DNA of 64,000 bases from Linyphia triangularis (lineage: Eukaryota > Arthropoda > Arachnida > Araneae > Linyphiidae). The translations under genes and the position numbers were made by a program. The stretch is taken from NCBI GenBank assembly GCA_963978545.1, contig CAXBTE010000017.1, positions 372,001 to 436,000 of the forward strand, written 5' to 3'. Below the pieces are notes generated by a model that saw nothing but the letters and a program-made list of their open reading frames with translations, made no database searches and was not told the DNA's origin. Positions 22,795-36,300 of this stretch are shown piece by piece; position 1 is the stretch's first letter, and the number at the start of each line of letters is the position of its first letter.

Positions 22795-23709
22795 TTTTTT
22801 GGAAAAGTGATTTTTTCATAAAATTTCCTAAGGCTAACCCCTTTGAAAAATTTCGAAAAATTTGAAAATTCAAAAAATTATTTTTTGGAAAAGTGATTTT
22901 TTCATAAAATTTCCCAAGGCTAACCCCTTTGAAAAATTTCGAAAAATTTGAAAATTCAAAAAATTATTTTTTGGAAAAGTGATTTTTTCATAAAATTTCC
23001 TAAGGCTACCCCCCTTTGAAAAATTTGAAAATTCAAAAAATTATTTTTTGGAAAAGTGATTTTTTCATAAAATTTCCTAAGACTAACCCCTTTGAAAAAT
23101 TTCGAAAAATTTGAAAATTCAAAAAATTATTTTTTGGAAAAGTGATTTTTTCATAAAATTTCAAAAGGCTAACCCCTTTGAAAAATTTCGAAAAATTTGA
23201 AAATTCAAAAAATTATTTTTTGGAAAAGTGATTTTTTCATAAAATTTCCTAAGGCTATCCCCTTTGAAAAATTTCGAAAAATTTGAAAATTCAAAAAATT
23301 ATTTTTTGGAAAAGTGATTTTTTCATAAAATTTCCTAAGGCTAACCCCCTTTGAAAAATTTGAAAATTCAAAAAATTATTTTTTGGAAAAGTGATTTTTT
23401 CATAAAATTTCCTAAGACTAACCCCTTTGAAAAATTTCGAAAAATTTGAAAATTCAAAAAAATTATTTTTTGGAAAAGTGATTTTTTCATAAAATTTCCT
23501 AAGGCTAACCCCTTTGAAAAATTTGAAAATTCAAAAAATTATTTTTTGGAAAAGTGATTTTTTCATAAAATATCCTAAGGCTAACCCCTTTGAAAAATTT
23601 GAAAATTCAAAAAATTATTTTTTGGAAAAGTGATTTTTTCATAAAATTTCCTAAGACTAACCCCTTTGAAAAATTTCGAAAAATTTGAAAATTCAAAAAA
23701 TTATTTTTT
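22795..23709 (+). repeat. S-family array before C3, 11 units
   Basis: Units begin at 22801, 22887, 22973, 23050, 23136, 23222, 23308, 23385, 23472, 23548 and 23624. The series resembles that before C2 but lacks the last two units and has a private GGCTACCCCCC. Confidence 0.95.
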
Positions 23710-24880
23710 CAGTCAAATTTCGACAGAATATGAATATAAAACATATTTCAGGTCTTCAACTAAAATTTCCCAGCTAGTTTCAAAATTTCGTACAAAATCG
23801 TCTCCATTTCTGAGCAAACGCGTTATTTTGGATTTTTTTGAATTTTACGACAGTTTGGGCTATAAAGCGATTTAAGGGACCTTTCTTGGATAGTTTTGAT
23901 AAAAAGTAACTCTTAAGCATTCTCCTATGTTAACAGCTAAATTTGACACATTTCGGACATTTCCCAGCTAAATTCCAAAATTTCGTTCAAAACCGTCTCT
24001 ATTTCTGTGCTAACGCGTTATTTTGGATTTTACTGAATTTTCCCGACAGATTGGGCTATAAATCGATTTAAGGGTCTTTTCTTGAACAGTTTTGATAAAA
24101 AGTAACTATTGAGCATTTTCAAAGCATTTCGGACATTTCCCAGCTAGTTTTAAAAATATCGTTCAAAATCGTCTCTATTTCTGTGTTAACGCGTTATTTT
24201 GGATTTTTCTGAATTTTACCGACAGTTTAGGCTATAAATCGATTTAAGGGTCCTTTCTTGAACAGTTTTGATAAAAAGTAACTTTTAAGCATACTCTTAG
24301 GTCACAGCTAAAATTTTAAAGCATTTCGGACAATTCCCAGCTAGTTTCAGAAATTGCGTTCAAAACCGTCTCTATTTCTGTGTTAACGCGTTATTTTGGA
24401 TTTTTCGGAATTCTACCAACAGTTTGGGCTATAAAGCGATTAAAGGGTCCTTTCTTGACAGTTTTGATAAAAAGTTACTTTTGAGCATTTTCAAAGCATT
24501 TCGGACAATTCCCAGCTAGTTTTAAAAATTGCTTTCAAAATCGTCTCTATTTCTGTGTTAACGCGTTATTTTGGATTTTTCTGAATTTTACCGACAGTTT
24601 GGGCTATAAAGCGATTTAAGGGTCCTTTCTTGACAGTTTTGATAAAAAGTAACTCTTGAGCATTTTCAAAGCATTTCGGACAATTCCCAGCTAGTTTTAA
24701 AAATATCGTTCAAAATCGTCTCTATTTCTGTGTTAACGCGTTATTTTGGATTTTTCTGAATTATACCGACAGCTTGGTTTATAAAGCGATTTGAGGGTCC
24801 TTTCTTGGGCATATTTAATAAAAAGTTACTGTAAACTATATTTCTATTTTAAAACCAAAATCTGGAAGCATTTTGAGAAA
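23710..24880 (+). repeat. C-family block C3, six units
   Basis: This block is 1,171 bp and has the same unit order as C1. It lies only 3,902 bp downstream of C2, so C2 and C3 form a local tandem pair of the module S-C-S-A. The frame at 23666-23875 starts at TTG and is not a gene. Confidence 0.95.
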
Positions 24881-25512
24881 TTTTTTGGAAAAGTGATTTT
24901 TTCATAAAATTTCCTAAGTCTAATCCCTTTGAAAAATTTCGAAAAATTTGAAAATTCAAAAAATTATTTTTGGAAAAGTGATTTTTTCGTAAAATTTCCT
25001 AAGGCTAACCCCCTTGAAAAATTTGAAAATTCAAAAAATTATTTTTTGAAAAAGTGATTTTTTCGTAAAATTTCCTAAGGCTAACCCCCTTGAAAAATTT
25101 GAAAATTCAAAAAATTATTTTTTGAAAAAGTGATTTTTTCATAAAATTTCCTAAGGCTAACCCCTTTGAAAAATTTAAAAATTCAAAAAATTATTTTTTG
25201 AAAAAGTGATTTTTTCATAAAATTTCCTAAGACTAACCCCTTTGAAAAATTTGAAAATTCAAAAATTTTTTTTTTGGAAAAGTGATTTTTTCATAAAATT
25301 TCCTAAGACTAACCCCTTTGAAAAATTTGAAAATTGAAAAAATTATTTTTTGGAAAAGTGATTTTTTCATAAAATTTCCTAAGGCTAACCCTTTGAAAAA
25401 TTTGAAAATTCAAAAAATTATTTTTTGGAAAAGTGATTTTTTCATAAAATTTCCTAAGACTAACCCCTTTGAAAAATTTCGAAAAATTTGAAAATTCAAA
25501 AAATTATTTTTT
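24881..25512 (+). repeat. S-family array after C3, eight units
   Basis: It is 632 bp with the same variant series as after C1 and C2, and ends at GATAGCATTTGAGCC. Confidence 0.94.
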
Positions 25513-28500
25513 GATAGCATTTGAGCCATTATTTTCAAAGTTCAAAATTTCCCTTTGAAAATACATTGATTGTATTTTGGAGTTTTTGAATTTTTACTCG
25601 TAGTGTATTTGGAGCACAGTATTGTAACTTGGCCACATTTAAGGTCTTCTATAGGAGATTCTTAAAAACGAAAATCTTAACAACCACAAAATATTAAGGG
25701 GGTCAAAATTTGCAAAGTTGTTTTTTTCAGTGGTACACATACATAATTTTTACACAGAGAGTTTTGGGAGCACAATGTTGTAACTTGGCAACATTGAAGT
25801 TCATTAATAGGAGATTCTTAAAAACGAAAATCTTAACAACCACTAAATATTAAGGGGGTCGAAAGTTGATCCCAAAAAAGGACTGCATTTCAAACACTGA
25901 AAATTTCTGAATTTTACCTACATTTTGGGCTATAAACTGAATTAAGGGTCCTTTATTGGGCAGATTTGAAATAAAGTGACTGCAAATCATATTTCTATTT
26001 TAAAACCAAAATCTGGAAGCATTTTGAGCCATTTTTTGGAAAAGTGATTTTTTCATAAAATTTCCTAAGGCTAACCCCTTTGAAAAATTTCGAAAAATTT
26101 GAAAATTCAAAAAATTATTTTTTCAGTCACATTTGGACAGAATATGAATATAAAACATATTTCAGGTCCACAAAAAAAATTTGGTAGCATTTGAACCACT
26201 ATTTTCAAAGTTCAAAATTTCCCTTTGAAAATACATTGATTTTACAGTTTTTGAATTTTTACTCATAGTGTATTTGGAGCACAGTATTGTAACTTGGCCA
26301 CATTTAAGGTCTTCTATAGGAGATTCTTAAAAACGAAAATCTTAACAACCACAAAATATTAAGGGGGTCAAAATTTGCAAATTTGTTTTTTTCAGTGGTA
26401 CACATACATAATTTTTACACAGAGAGTTTTGGGAGCACAATGTTGTGACTTGGCCACATTGAAGTTCATTAATAGGAGATTCTTAAAAATGAAAATCTTA
26501 ACAACCACTAAATATTAAGGGGGTCGAAAGTTTATCCCAAAAAAGGACTGCATTTCAAACACTGAAAATTTCTGAATTTTACCTACATTTTGGGCTATAA
26601 ACTGAATTAAAGGGTCCTTTTTTGGGCAGATTTGAAATAAAGTGACTGCAAATCATATTTCTATTTTAAAACCAAAATCTGGAAGCATTTTGAGCCATTT
26701 TTTGGAAAAGTGATTTTTTCATAAAATTTCCTAAGGCTAACCCCTTTGAAAAATTTCGAAAAATTTGAAAATTCAAAAAATTATTTTTTCAGTCACATTT
26801 GGACAGAATATGAATATAAAACATATTTCAGGTCCCCAAAAAAAATTTGGTAGCATTTGAGCCACTATTTTCAAAGTTCAAAATTTCCCTTTGAAAATAC
26901 ATTGATTTTACAGTTTTTGAATTTTTACTCATAGTGTATTTGGAGCACAGTATTGTAACTTGGCCACATTTAAGGTCTTCTATAGGAGATTCTTAAAAAC
27001 GAAAATCTTAACAACCACAAAATATTAAGGGGGTCAAAATTTGCAAAGTTGTTTTTTTCAGTGGTACACATACATAATTTTTACACAGAGAGTTTTGGGA
27101 GCACAATGTTGTAACTTGGCAACATTGAAGTTCATTAATAGGAGATTCTTAAAAACGAAAATCTTAACAACCACTAAATATTAAGGGGGTCGAAAGTTGA
27201 TCCCAAAAAAGGACTGCATTTCAAACACTGAAAATTTCTGAATTTTACCTACATTTTGGGCTATAAACTGAATTAAGGGTCCTTTATTGGGCAGATTTGA
27301 AATAAAGTGACTGCAAATCATATTTCTATTTTAAAACCAAAATCTGGAAGCATTTTGAGCCATTTTTTGGAAAAGTGATTTTTTCATAAAATTTCCTAAG
27401 GCTAACCCCTTTGAAAAATTTCGAAAAATTTGAAAATTCAAAAAATTATTTTTTCAGTCACATTTGGACAGAATATGAATATAAAACATATTTCAGGTCC
27501 CCAAAAAAAATTTGGTAGCATTTGAGCCACTATTTTCAAAGTTCAAAATTTCCCTTTGAAAATACATTGATTTTACAGTTTTTGAATTTTTACTCATAGT
27601 GTATTTTGAGCACAGTATTGTAACTTGGCCACATTTAAGGTCTTCTATAGGAGATTCTTAAAAACGAAAATCTTAACAACCACAAAATATTAAGGGGGTC
27701 AAAATTTGCAAAGTTGTTTTTTTCAGTGGTACACATACATAATTTTTACACAGAGAGTTTTGGGAGCACAATGTTGTAACTTGGCAACATTGAAGTTCAT
27801 TAATAGGAGATTCTTAAAAACGAAAATCTTAACAACCACTAAATATTATGGGGGTCGAAAGTTGATCCCAAAAAAGGACTGCATTTCAAACACTGAAAAT
27901 TTCTGAATTTTACCTACATTTTGGGCTATAAACTGAATTAAGGGTCCTTTATTGGGCAGATTTGAAATAAAGTGACTGCAAATCATATTTCTATTTTAAA
28001 ACCAAAATCTGGAAGCATTTTGAGCCATTTTTTGGAAAAGTGATTTTTTCATAAAATTTCCTAAGGCTAACCCCTTTGAAAAATTTCGAAAAATTTGAAA
28101 ATTCAAAAAATTATTTTTTCAGTCACATTTGGACAGAATATAAATATAAAACATATTTCAGGTCCCCAAAAAAAATTTGGTAGCATTTGAGCCACTATTT
28201 TCAAAGTTCAAAATTTCCCTTTGAAAATACATTGATTTTACAGTTTTTGAATTTTTACTCATAGTGTATTTTGAGCACAGTATTGTAACTTGGCCACATT
28301 TAAGGTCTTCTATAGGAGATTCTTAAAAACGAAAATCTTAACAACCACAAAATATTAAGAGGGTCAAAATTTGCAAAGTTGTTTTTTTCAGTGGTACACA
28401 TACATAATTTTTACACAGAGAGTTTTGGGAGCACAATGTTGTAACTTGGCAACATTGAAGTTCATTAATAGGAGATTCTTAAAAACGAAAATCTTAACAA

Positions 28501-30687
28501 CCACTAAATATTATGGGGGTCGAAAGTTGATCCCAAAAAAGGACTGCATTTCAAACACTGAAAATTTCTGAATTTTACCTACATTTTGGGCTATAAACTG
28601 AATTAAGGGTCCTTTTTTGGGCAGATTTGAAATAAATTGACTGCAAATCATATTTCTATTTTAAAACCAAAATCTGGAAGCATTTTGAGCCATTTTTTGG
28701 AAAAGTGATTTTTTCATAAAATTTCCTAAGGCTAACCCCTTTGAAAAATTTCGAAAAATTTGAAAATTCAAAAAATTATTTTTTCAGTCACATTTGGACA
28801 GAATATAAATATAAAACATATTTCAGGTCCCCAAAAAAAATTTGGTAGCATTTGAGCCACTATTTTCAAAGTTCAAAATTTCCCTTTGAAAATACATTGA
28901 TTTTACAGTTTTTGAATTTTTACTCATAGTGTATTTTGAGCACAGTATTGTAACTTGGCCACATTTAAGGTCTTCTATAGGAGATTCTTAAAAACGAAAA
29001 TCTTAACAACCACAAAATACTAAGGGGGTCAAAATTTGCAAAGTTGTTTTTTTCAGTGGTACACATACATAATTTTTACACAGAGAGTTTTGGGAGCACA
29101 ATGTTGTAACTTGGCAACATTGAAGTTCATTAATAGGAGATTCTAAAAAACGAAAATCTTAACAACCACTAAATATTAAGGGGGTCGAAAGTTGATCCCA
29201 AAAAAGGACTGCATTTCAAACACTGAAAATTTTTGAATTTTACCTACATTTTGGGCTATAAACTGAATTAAGGGTCCTTTTTTGGGCAGATTTGAAATAA
29301 AGTGACTGCAAATCATATTTCTATTTTAAAACCAAAATCTGGAAGCATTTTGAGCCATTTTTTGGAAAAGTGATTTTTTCATAAAATTTCCTAAGGCTAA
29401 CCCCTTTGAAAAATTTCGAAAAATTTGAAAATTCAAAAAATTATTTTTTCAGTCACATTTGGACAGAATATAAATATAAAACATATTTCAGGTCCCCAAA
29501 AAAAATTTGGTAGCATTTGAGCCACTATTTTCAAAGTTCAAAATTTCCCTTTGAAAATACATTGATTTTACAGTTTTTGAATTTTTACTCATAGTGTATT
29601 TGGAGCACAGTATTGTAACTTGGCCACATTTAAGGTCTTCTATAGGAGATTCTTAAAAACGAAAATCTTAACAACCACAAAATATTAAGGGGGTCAAAAT
29701 TTGCAAAGTTGTTTTTTTCAGTGGTACACATACATAATTTTTACACAGAGAGTTTTGGGAGCACAATGTTGTAACTTGGCAACATTGAAGTTCATTAATA
29801 GGAGATTCTTAAAAACGAAAATCTTAACAACCACTAAATATTAAGGGGGTCGAAAGTTGATCCCAAAAAAGGACTGCATTTCAAACACTGAAAATTTCTG
29901 AATTTTACCTACATTTTGGGCTATAAACTGAATTAAGGGTCCTTTATTGGGCAGATTTGAAATAAAGTGACTGCAAATCATATTTCTATTTTAAAACCAA
30001 AATCTGGAAGCATTTTGAGCCATTTTTTGGAAAAGTGATTTTTTCATAAAATTTCCTAAGGCTAACCCCTTTGAAAAATTTCGAAAAATTTGAAAATTCA
30101 AAAAATTATTTTTTCAGTCACATTTGGACAGAATATGAATATAAAACATATTTCAGGTCCCCAAAAAAAATTTGGTAGCATTTGAGCCACTATTTTCAAA
30201 GTTCAAAATTTCCCTTTGAAAATACATTGATTTTACAGTTTTTGAATTTTTACTCATAGTGTATTTGGAGCACAGTATTGTAACTTGGCCACATTTAAGG
30301 TCTTCTATAGGAGATTCTTAAAAACGAAAATCTTAACAACCACAAAATATTAAGGGGGTCAAAATTTGCAAAGTTGTTTTTTTCAGTGGTACACATACAT
30401 AATTTTTACACAGAGAGTTTTGGGAGCACAATGTTGTAACTTGGCAACATTGAAGTTCATTAATAGGAGATTCTTAAAAACGAAAATCTTAACAACCACT
30501 AAATATTAAGGGGGTCGAAAGTTGATCCCAAAAAAGGACTGCATTTCAAACACTGAAAATTTCTGAATTTTACCTACATTTTGGGCTATAAACTGAATTA
30601 AGGGTCCTTTATTGGGCAGATTTGAAATAAAGTGACTGCAAATCATATTTCTATTTTAAAACCAAAATCTGGAAGCATTTTGAGCCA
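25513..30687 (+). repeat. A-family array, one partial unit plus seven units
   Basis: Unit starts are 26124, 26790, 27455, 28120, 28785, 29450 and 30115. Types in order: TGTGAC/GTCCAC; plain; TATTATGGGGG; GAATATAAAT with TTAAGAGGG and TATTATGGGGG; GAATATAAAT with ATACTAAGG and TTTTTGAATTTT; GAATATAAAT with TTGGAGC; plain. Compared with 48038-53212 it lacks one unit and has one extra, yet the total length is identical (5,175 bp). Frames at 27706 and 28371 start at TTG. Confidence 0.94.
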
Positions 30688-31264
30688 TTTTTTGGAAAAG
30701 TGATTTTTTCATAAAATTTCCTAAGGCTAACCCCTTTGAAAAATTTCGAAAAATTTGAAAATTCAAAAAATTATTTTTTGGAAAAGTGATTTTTTCATAA
30801 AATTTCCTAAGGCTAACCCCCTTTGAAAAATTTGAAAATTCAAAAAATTATTTTTTGGAAAAGTGATTTTTTCATAAAACTTCCTAAGACTAACCCCTTT
30901 GAAAAATTTCGAAAAATTTGAAAATTCAAAAAATTATTTTTTGGAAAAGTGATTTTTTCATAAAATTTCCTAAGGCTAACCCCTTTGAAAAATTTGAAAA
31001 TTCAAAAAATTATTTTTTGGAAAAGTGATTTTTTCATAAAATATCCTAAGGCTAACCCCTTTGAAAAATTTGAAAATTCAAAAAATTATTTTTTGGAAAA
31101 GTGATTTTTTCATAAAATTTCCTAAGACTAACTCCTTTGAAAAATTTCGAAAAATTTGAAAATTCAAAAAATTATTTTTTGGAAAAGTGATTTTTTCATA
31201 AAATTTCCTAAGTCCCCCCTTTGAAAAATTTCGAAAAATTTGAAAATTCAAAAAATTATTTTTT
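30688..31264 (+). repeat. S-family array before C4, seven units
   Basis: Units begin at 30694, 30780, 30857, 30943, 31019, 31095 and 31181. Diagnostic variants are AAAACTTCC, GACTAACTCC and a last unit of 84 bp with AAGTCCCCCC. The same series precedes C7 and C8 but none of the six-copy C blocks. Confidence 0.95.
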
Positions 31265-32808
31265 CAGTCAAATTTCGAAAGAATATGAATATAAAACATA
31301 TTTCAGGTCTTCAACTAAAATTTCCCAGCTAGTTTCAAAATTTCGTACAAAATCGTCTCCATTTCTGAGCAAACGCGTTATTTTGGATTTTTTTGAATTT
31401 TAACGACAGTTTGGGCTATAAAGCGATTTAAGGGACCTTTCTTGGATAGTTTTGATAAAAAGTAACTCTTAAGCATTCTCCTATGTTAACAGCTAAATTT
31501 GACACATTTCGGACATTTCCCAGCTAAATTCCAAAATTTCGTTCAAAACCGTCTCTATTTCTGTGCTAACGCGTTATTTTGGATTTTACTGAATTTTCCC
31601 GACAGATTGGGCTATAAATCGATTTAAGGGTCTTTTCTTGAACAGTTTTGATAAAAAGTAACTATTGAGCATTTTCAAAGCATTTCGGACATTTCCCAGC
31701 TAGTTTTAAAAATATCGTTCAAAATCGTCTCTATTTCTGTGTTAACGCGTTATTTTGGATTTTTCTGAATTTTACCGACAGTTTAGGCTATAAATCGATT
31801 TAAGGGTCCTTTCTTGAACAGTTTTGATAAAAAGTAACTTTTAAGCATACTCTTAGGTCACAGCTAAAATTTTAAAGCATTTCGGACAATTCCCAGCTAG
31901 TTTCAGAAATTGCGTTCAAAACCGTCTCTATTTCTGTGTTAACGCGTTATTTTGGATTTTTCGGAATTCTACCAACAGTTTGGGCTATAAAGCGATTTAA
32001 GGGTCCTTTCTTGACAGTTTTGATAAAAAGTAACTCTTGAGCATTTTCAAAGCATTTCGGACAATTCCCAGCTAGTTTTAAAAATATCGTTCAAAATCGT
32101 CTCTATTTCTGTGTTAACGCGTTATTTTGGATTTTTCTGAATTTTACCGACAGTTTGGGCTATAAAGCGATTTAAGGGTCCTTTCTTGACAGTTTTGATA
32201 AAAAGTAACTCTTGAGCATTTTCAAAGCATTTCGGACAATTCCCAGCTAGTTTGAAAAATATCGTTCAAAATCGTCTCTATTTCTGTGTTAACGCGTTAT
32301 TTTGGATTTTTCTGAATTTTACCGACAGTTTAGGCTATACAGCGATTTAAGGGTCCTTTCTTGACAGTTTTTATAAAAAGTTACTTTTGATCATTTTCAA
32401 AGCATTTCGGACAATTCCCAGCTAGTTTTAAAAATTGCTTTCAAAATCGTCTCTATTTCTGTGTTAACGCGTTATTTTGGATTTTTCTGAATTTTACCGA
32501 TAATTTGGGATATAAATCGATATAAGGGTCCTTTCTTGAACAGTTTTGATAAAAAGTAACTTTTGAGCATACTCTAAGGTCACAGCTAAAATTTTAAAGC
32601 ATTTCGGACAATTCCCAACTAGTTTCAAAAATTGCGTTCAAAAACGTCTCCATTTCTGTGTTAACGCGTTATTTTGGATTTTTCTGAATTATACCGACAG
32701 CTTGGTTTATAAAGCGATTTGAGGGTCCTTTCTTGGGCATATTTAATAAAAAGTTACTGTAAACTATATTTCTATTTTAAAACCAAAATCTGGAAGCATT
32801 TTGAGAAA
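31265..32808 (+). repeat. C-family block C4, eight units
   Basis: GCGTT marks are at 31375, 31571, 31747, 31944, 32119, 32294, 32469 and 32666, giving spacings of 196, 176, 197, 175, 175, 175 and 197 bp. The block is 1,544 bp, two units longer than C1. Unit 6 has GGCTATACAGCG and unit 7 has GGGATATAAATCGATATAA. The left flank reads TTTCGAAAGAATATG, a change shared only with C7 and C8. The frame at 31221-31403 starts at TTG and is cut short by a one-base insertion relative to C1. Confidence 0.95.
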
Positions 32809-33364
32809 TTTTTTGGAAAAGTGATTTTTTCATAAAATTTCCTAAGTCTAATCCCTTTGAAAAATTTCGAAAAATTTGAAAATTCAAAAAATTATTTTTG
32901 GAAAAGTGATTTTTTCGTAAAATTTCCTAAGGCTAACCCCCTTGAAAAATTTGAAAATTCAAAAAATTATTTTTTGAAAAAGTGATTTTTTCGTAAAATT
33001 TCCTAAGGCTAACCCCCTTGAAAAATTTGAAAATTCAAAAATTTTTTTTTTGGAAAAGTGATTTTTTCATAAAATTTCCTAAGACTAACCCCTTTGAAAA
33101 ATTTGAAAATTGAAAAAATTATTTTTTGGAAAAGTGATTTTTTCATAAAATTTCCTAAGGCTAACCCTTTGAAAAATTTGAAAATTCAAAAAATTATTTT
33201 TTGGAAAAGTGATTTTTTCATAAAATTTCCTAAGGCTAACCCCTTTGAAAAATTTGAAAATTCAAAAAATTATTTTTTGGAAAAGTGATTTTTTCATAAA
33301 ATTTCCTAAGGCTAACCCCTTTGAAAAATTTCGAAAAATTTGAAAATTCAAAAAATTATTTTTT
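32809..33364 (+). repeat. S-family array after C4, seven units
   Basis: Units begin at 32815, 32900, 32976, 33052, 33128, 33203 and 33279. Unlike the arrays after six-copy C blocks, it runs into A through the ordinary S-to-CAGTCAC junction at 33365, so no A sequence is missing. The frame at 33094-33288 is an S-unit repeat read from TTG and is not a gene. Confidence 0.95.
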
Positions 33365-36300
33365 CAGTCACATTTGGACAGAATATAAATATAAAACATA
33401 TTTCAGGTCCCCAAAAAAAATTTGGTAGCATTTGAGCCACTATTTTCAAAGTTCAAAATTTCCCTTTGAAAATACATTGTTTTTACAGTTTTTGAATTTT
33501 TACTCATAGTGTATTTTGAGCACAGTATTGTAACTTGGCCACATTTAAGGTCTTCTATAGGAGATTCTTAAAAACGAAAATCTTAACAACCACAAAATAT
33601 TAAGGGGGTCAAAATTTGCAAAGTTGTTTTTTTCAGTGGTACACATACATAATTTTTACACAGAGAGTTTTGGGAGCACAATGTTGTAACTTGGCAACAT
33701 TGAAGTTCATTAATAGGAGATTCTTAAAAACGAAAATCTTAACAACCACTAAATATTAAGGGGGTCGAAAGTTGATCCCAAAAAAGGACTGCATTTCAAA
33801 CACTGAAAATTTTTGAATTTTACCTACATTTTGGGCTATAAACTGAATTAAGGGTCCTTTTTTGGGCAGATTTGAAATAAAGTGACTGCAAATCATATTT
33901 CTATTTTAAAACCAAAATCTGGAAGCATTTTGAGCCATTTTTTGGAAAAGTGATTTTTTCATAAAATTTCCTAAGGCTAACCCCTTTGAAAAATTTCGAA
34001 AAATTTGAAAATTCAAAAAATTATTTTTTCAGTCACATTTGGACAGAATATAAATATAAAACATATTTCAGGTCCCCAAAAAAAATTTGGTAGCATTTGA
34101 GCCACTATTTTCAAAGTTCAAAATTTCCCTTTGAAAATACATTGATTTTACAGTTTTTGAATTTTTACTCATAGTGTATTTGGAGCACAGTATTGTAACT
34201 TGGCCACATTTAAGGTCTTCTATAGGAGATTCTTAAAAACGAAAATCTTAACAACCACAAAATATTAAGGGGGTCAAAATTTGCAAAGTTGTTTTTTTCA
34301 GTGGTACACATACATAATTTTTACACAGAGTTTTGGGAGCACAATGTTGTAACTTGGCAACATTGAAGTTCATTAATAGGAGATTCTTAAAAACGAAAAT
34401 CTTAACAACCACTAAATATTATGGGGGTCGAAAGTTGATCCCAAAAAAGGACTGCATTTCAAACACTGAAAATTTCTGAATTTTACCTACATTTTGGGCT
34501 ATAAACTGAATTAAGGGTCCTTTTTTGGGCAGATTTGAAATAAATTGACTGCAAATCATATTTCTATTTTAAAACCAAAATCTGGAAGCATTTTGAGCCA
34601 TTTTTTGGAAAAGTGATTTTTTCATAAAATTTCCTAAGGCTAACCCCTTTGAAAAATTTCGAAAAATTTGAAAATTCAAAAAATTATTTTTTCAGTCACA
34701 TTTGGACAGAATATAAATATAAAACATATTTCAGGTCCCCAAAAAAAATTTGGTAGCATTTGAGCCACTATTTTCAAAGTTCAAAATTTCCCTTTGAAAA
34801 TACATTGATTTTACAATTTTTGAATTTTTACTCATAGTGTATTTTGAGCACAGTATTGTAACTTGGCCACATTTAAGGTCTTCTATAGGAGATTCTTAAA
34901 AACGAAAATCTTAACAACCACAAAATATTAAGAGGGTCAAAATTTGCAAAGTTGTTTTTTTCAGTGGTACACATACATAATTTTTACACAGAGAGTTTTG
35001 GGAGCACAATGTTGTAACTTGGCAACATTGAAGTTCATTAATAGGAGATTCTTAAAAACGAAAATCTTAACAACCACTAAATATTATGGGGGTCGAAAGT
35101 TGATCCCAAAAAAGGACTGCATTTCAAACACTGAAAATTTCTGAATTTTACCTACATTTTGGGCTATAAACTGAATTAAGGGTCCTTTTTTGGGCAGATT
35201 TGAAATAAATTGACTGCAAATCATATTTCTATTTTAAAACCAAAATCTGGAAGCATTTTGAGCCATTTTTTGGAAAAGTGATTTTTTCATAAAATTTCCT
35301 AAGGCTAACCCCTTTGAAAAATTTCGAAAAATTTGAAAATTCAAAAAAATATTTTTTCAGTCACATTTGGACAGAATATAAATATAAAACATATTTCAGG
35401 TCCCCAAAAAAAATTTGGTAGCATTTGAGCCATTATTTTCAAAGTTCAAAATTTCCCTTTGAAAATACATTGATTGTATTTTGGAGTTTTTGAATTTTTA
35501 CTCGTAGTGTATTTGGAGCACAGTATTGTAACTTGGCCACATTTAAGGTCTTCTATAGGAGATTCTTAAAAACGAAAATCTTAACAACCACAAAATATTA
35601 AGGGGGTCAAAATTTGCAAAGTTGTTTTTTTCAGTGGTACACATACATAATTTTTACACAGAGAGTTTTGGGAGCACAATGTTGTAACTTGGCAACATTG
35701 AAGTTCATTAATAGGAGATTCTTAAAAACGAAAATCTTAACAACCACTAAATATTAAGGGGGTCGAAAGTTGATCCCAAAAAAGGACTGCATTTCAAACA
35801 CTGAAAATTTCTGAATTTTACCTACATTTTGGGCTATAAACTGAATTAAGGGTCCTTTAATGGGCAGATTTGAAATAAAGTGACTGCAAATCATATTTCT
35901 ATTTTAAAACCAAAATCTGGAAGCATTTTGAGCCATTTTTTGGAAAAGTGATTTTTTCATAAAATTTCCTAAGGCTAACCCCTTTGAAAAATTTCGAAAA
36001 ATTTGAAAATTCAAAAAATTATTTTTTCAGTCACATTTGGACAGAATATGAATATAAAACATATTTCAGGTCCACAAAAAAAATTTGGTAGCATTTGAGC
36101 CACTATTTTCAAAGTTCAAAATTTCCCTTTGAAAATACATTGATTTTACAGTTTTTGAATTTTTACTCATAGTGTATTTGGAGCACAGTATTGTAACTTG
36201 GCCACATTTAAGGTCTTCTATAGGAGATTCTTAAAAACGAAAATCTTAACAACCACAAAATATTAAGGGGGTCAAAATTTGCAAAGTTGTTTTTTTCAGT

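Larger units (their letters stand above)
18100..33364 (+). repeat. Large duplicated segment, copy 1 (about 15.3 kb)
   Basis: Content in order: A, S (13 units), C2, S (8), A, S (11), C3, S (8), A array, S (7), C4, S (7). The same series starts at 40623 with an offset of 22,523 bp, which becomes 22,525 bp after a 2-bp deletion here at about 18458 (ACAGAGTTTTG). The left end is bracketed by CCTTAAGC, private to 18100 and 40623, and by the GAATATGAAT/GAATATAAAT mismatch near 17510. The right end is fixed by ATTGTTTTT against ATTGATTTT near 33479. Confidence 0.9.

Noticed and set aside
33094..33288. Open frame of 64 codons with internal amino acid repeats (also at 55619 and 61529)
   Set aside because: The repeats are S units of 75-76 bp read through in frame from a TTG. 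There is no ATG, and nothing suggests expression.
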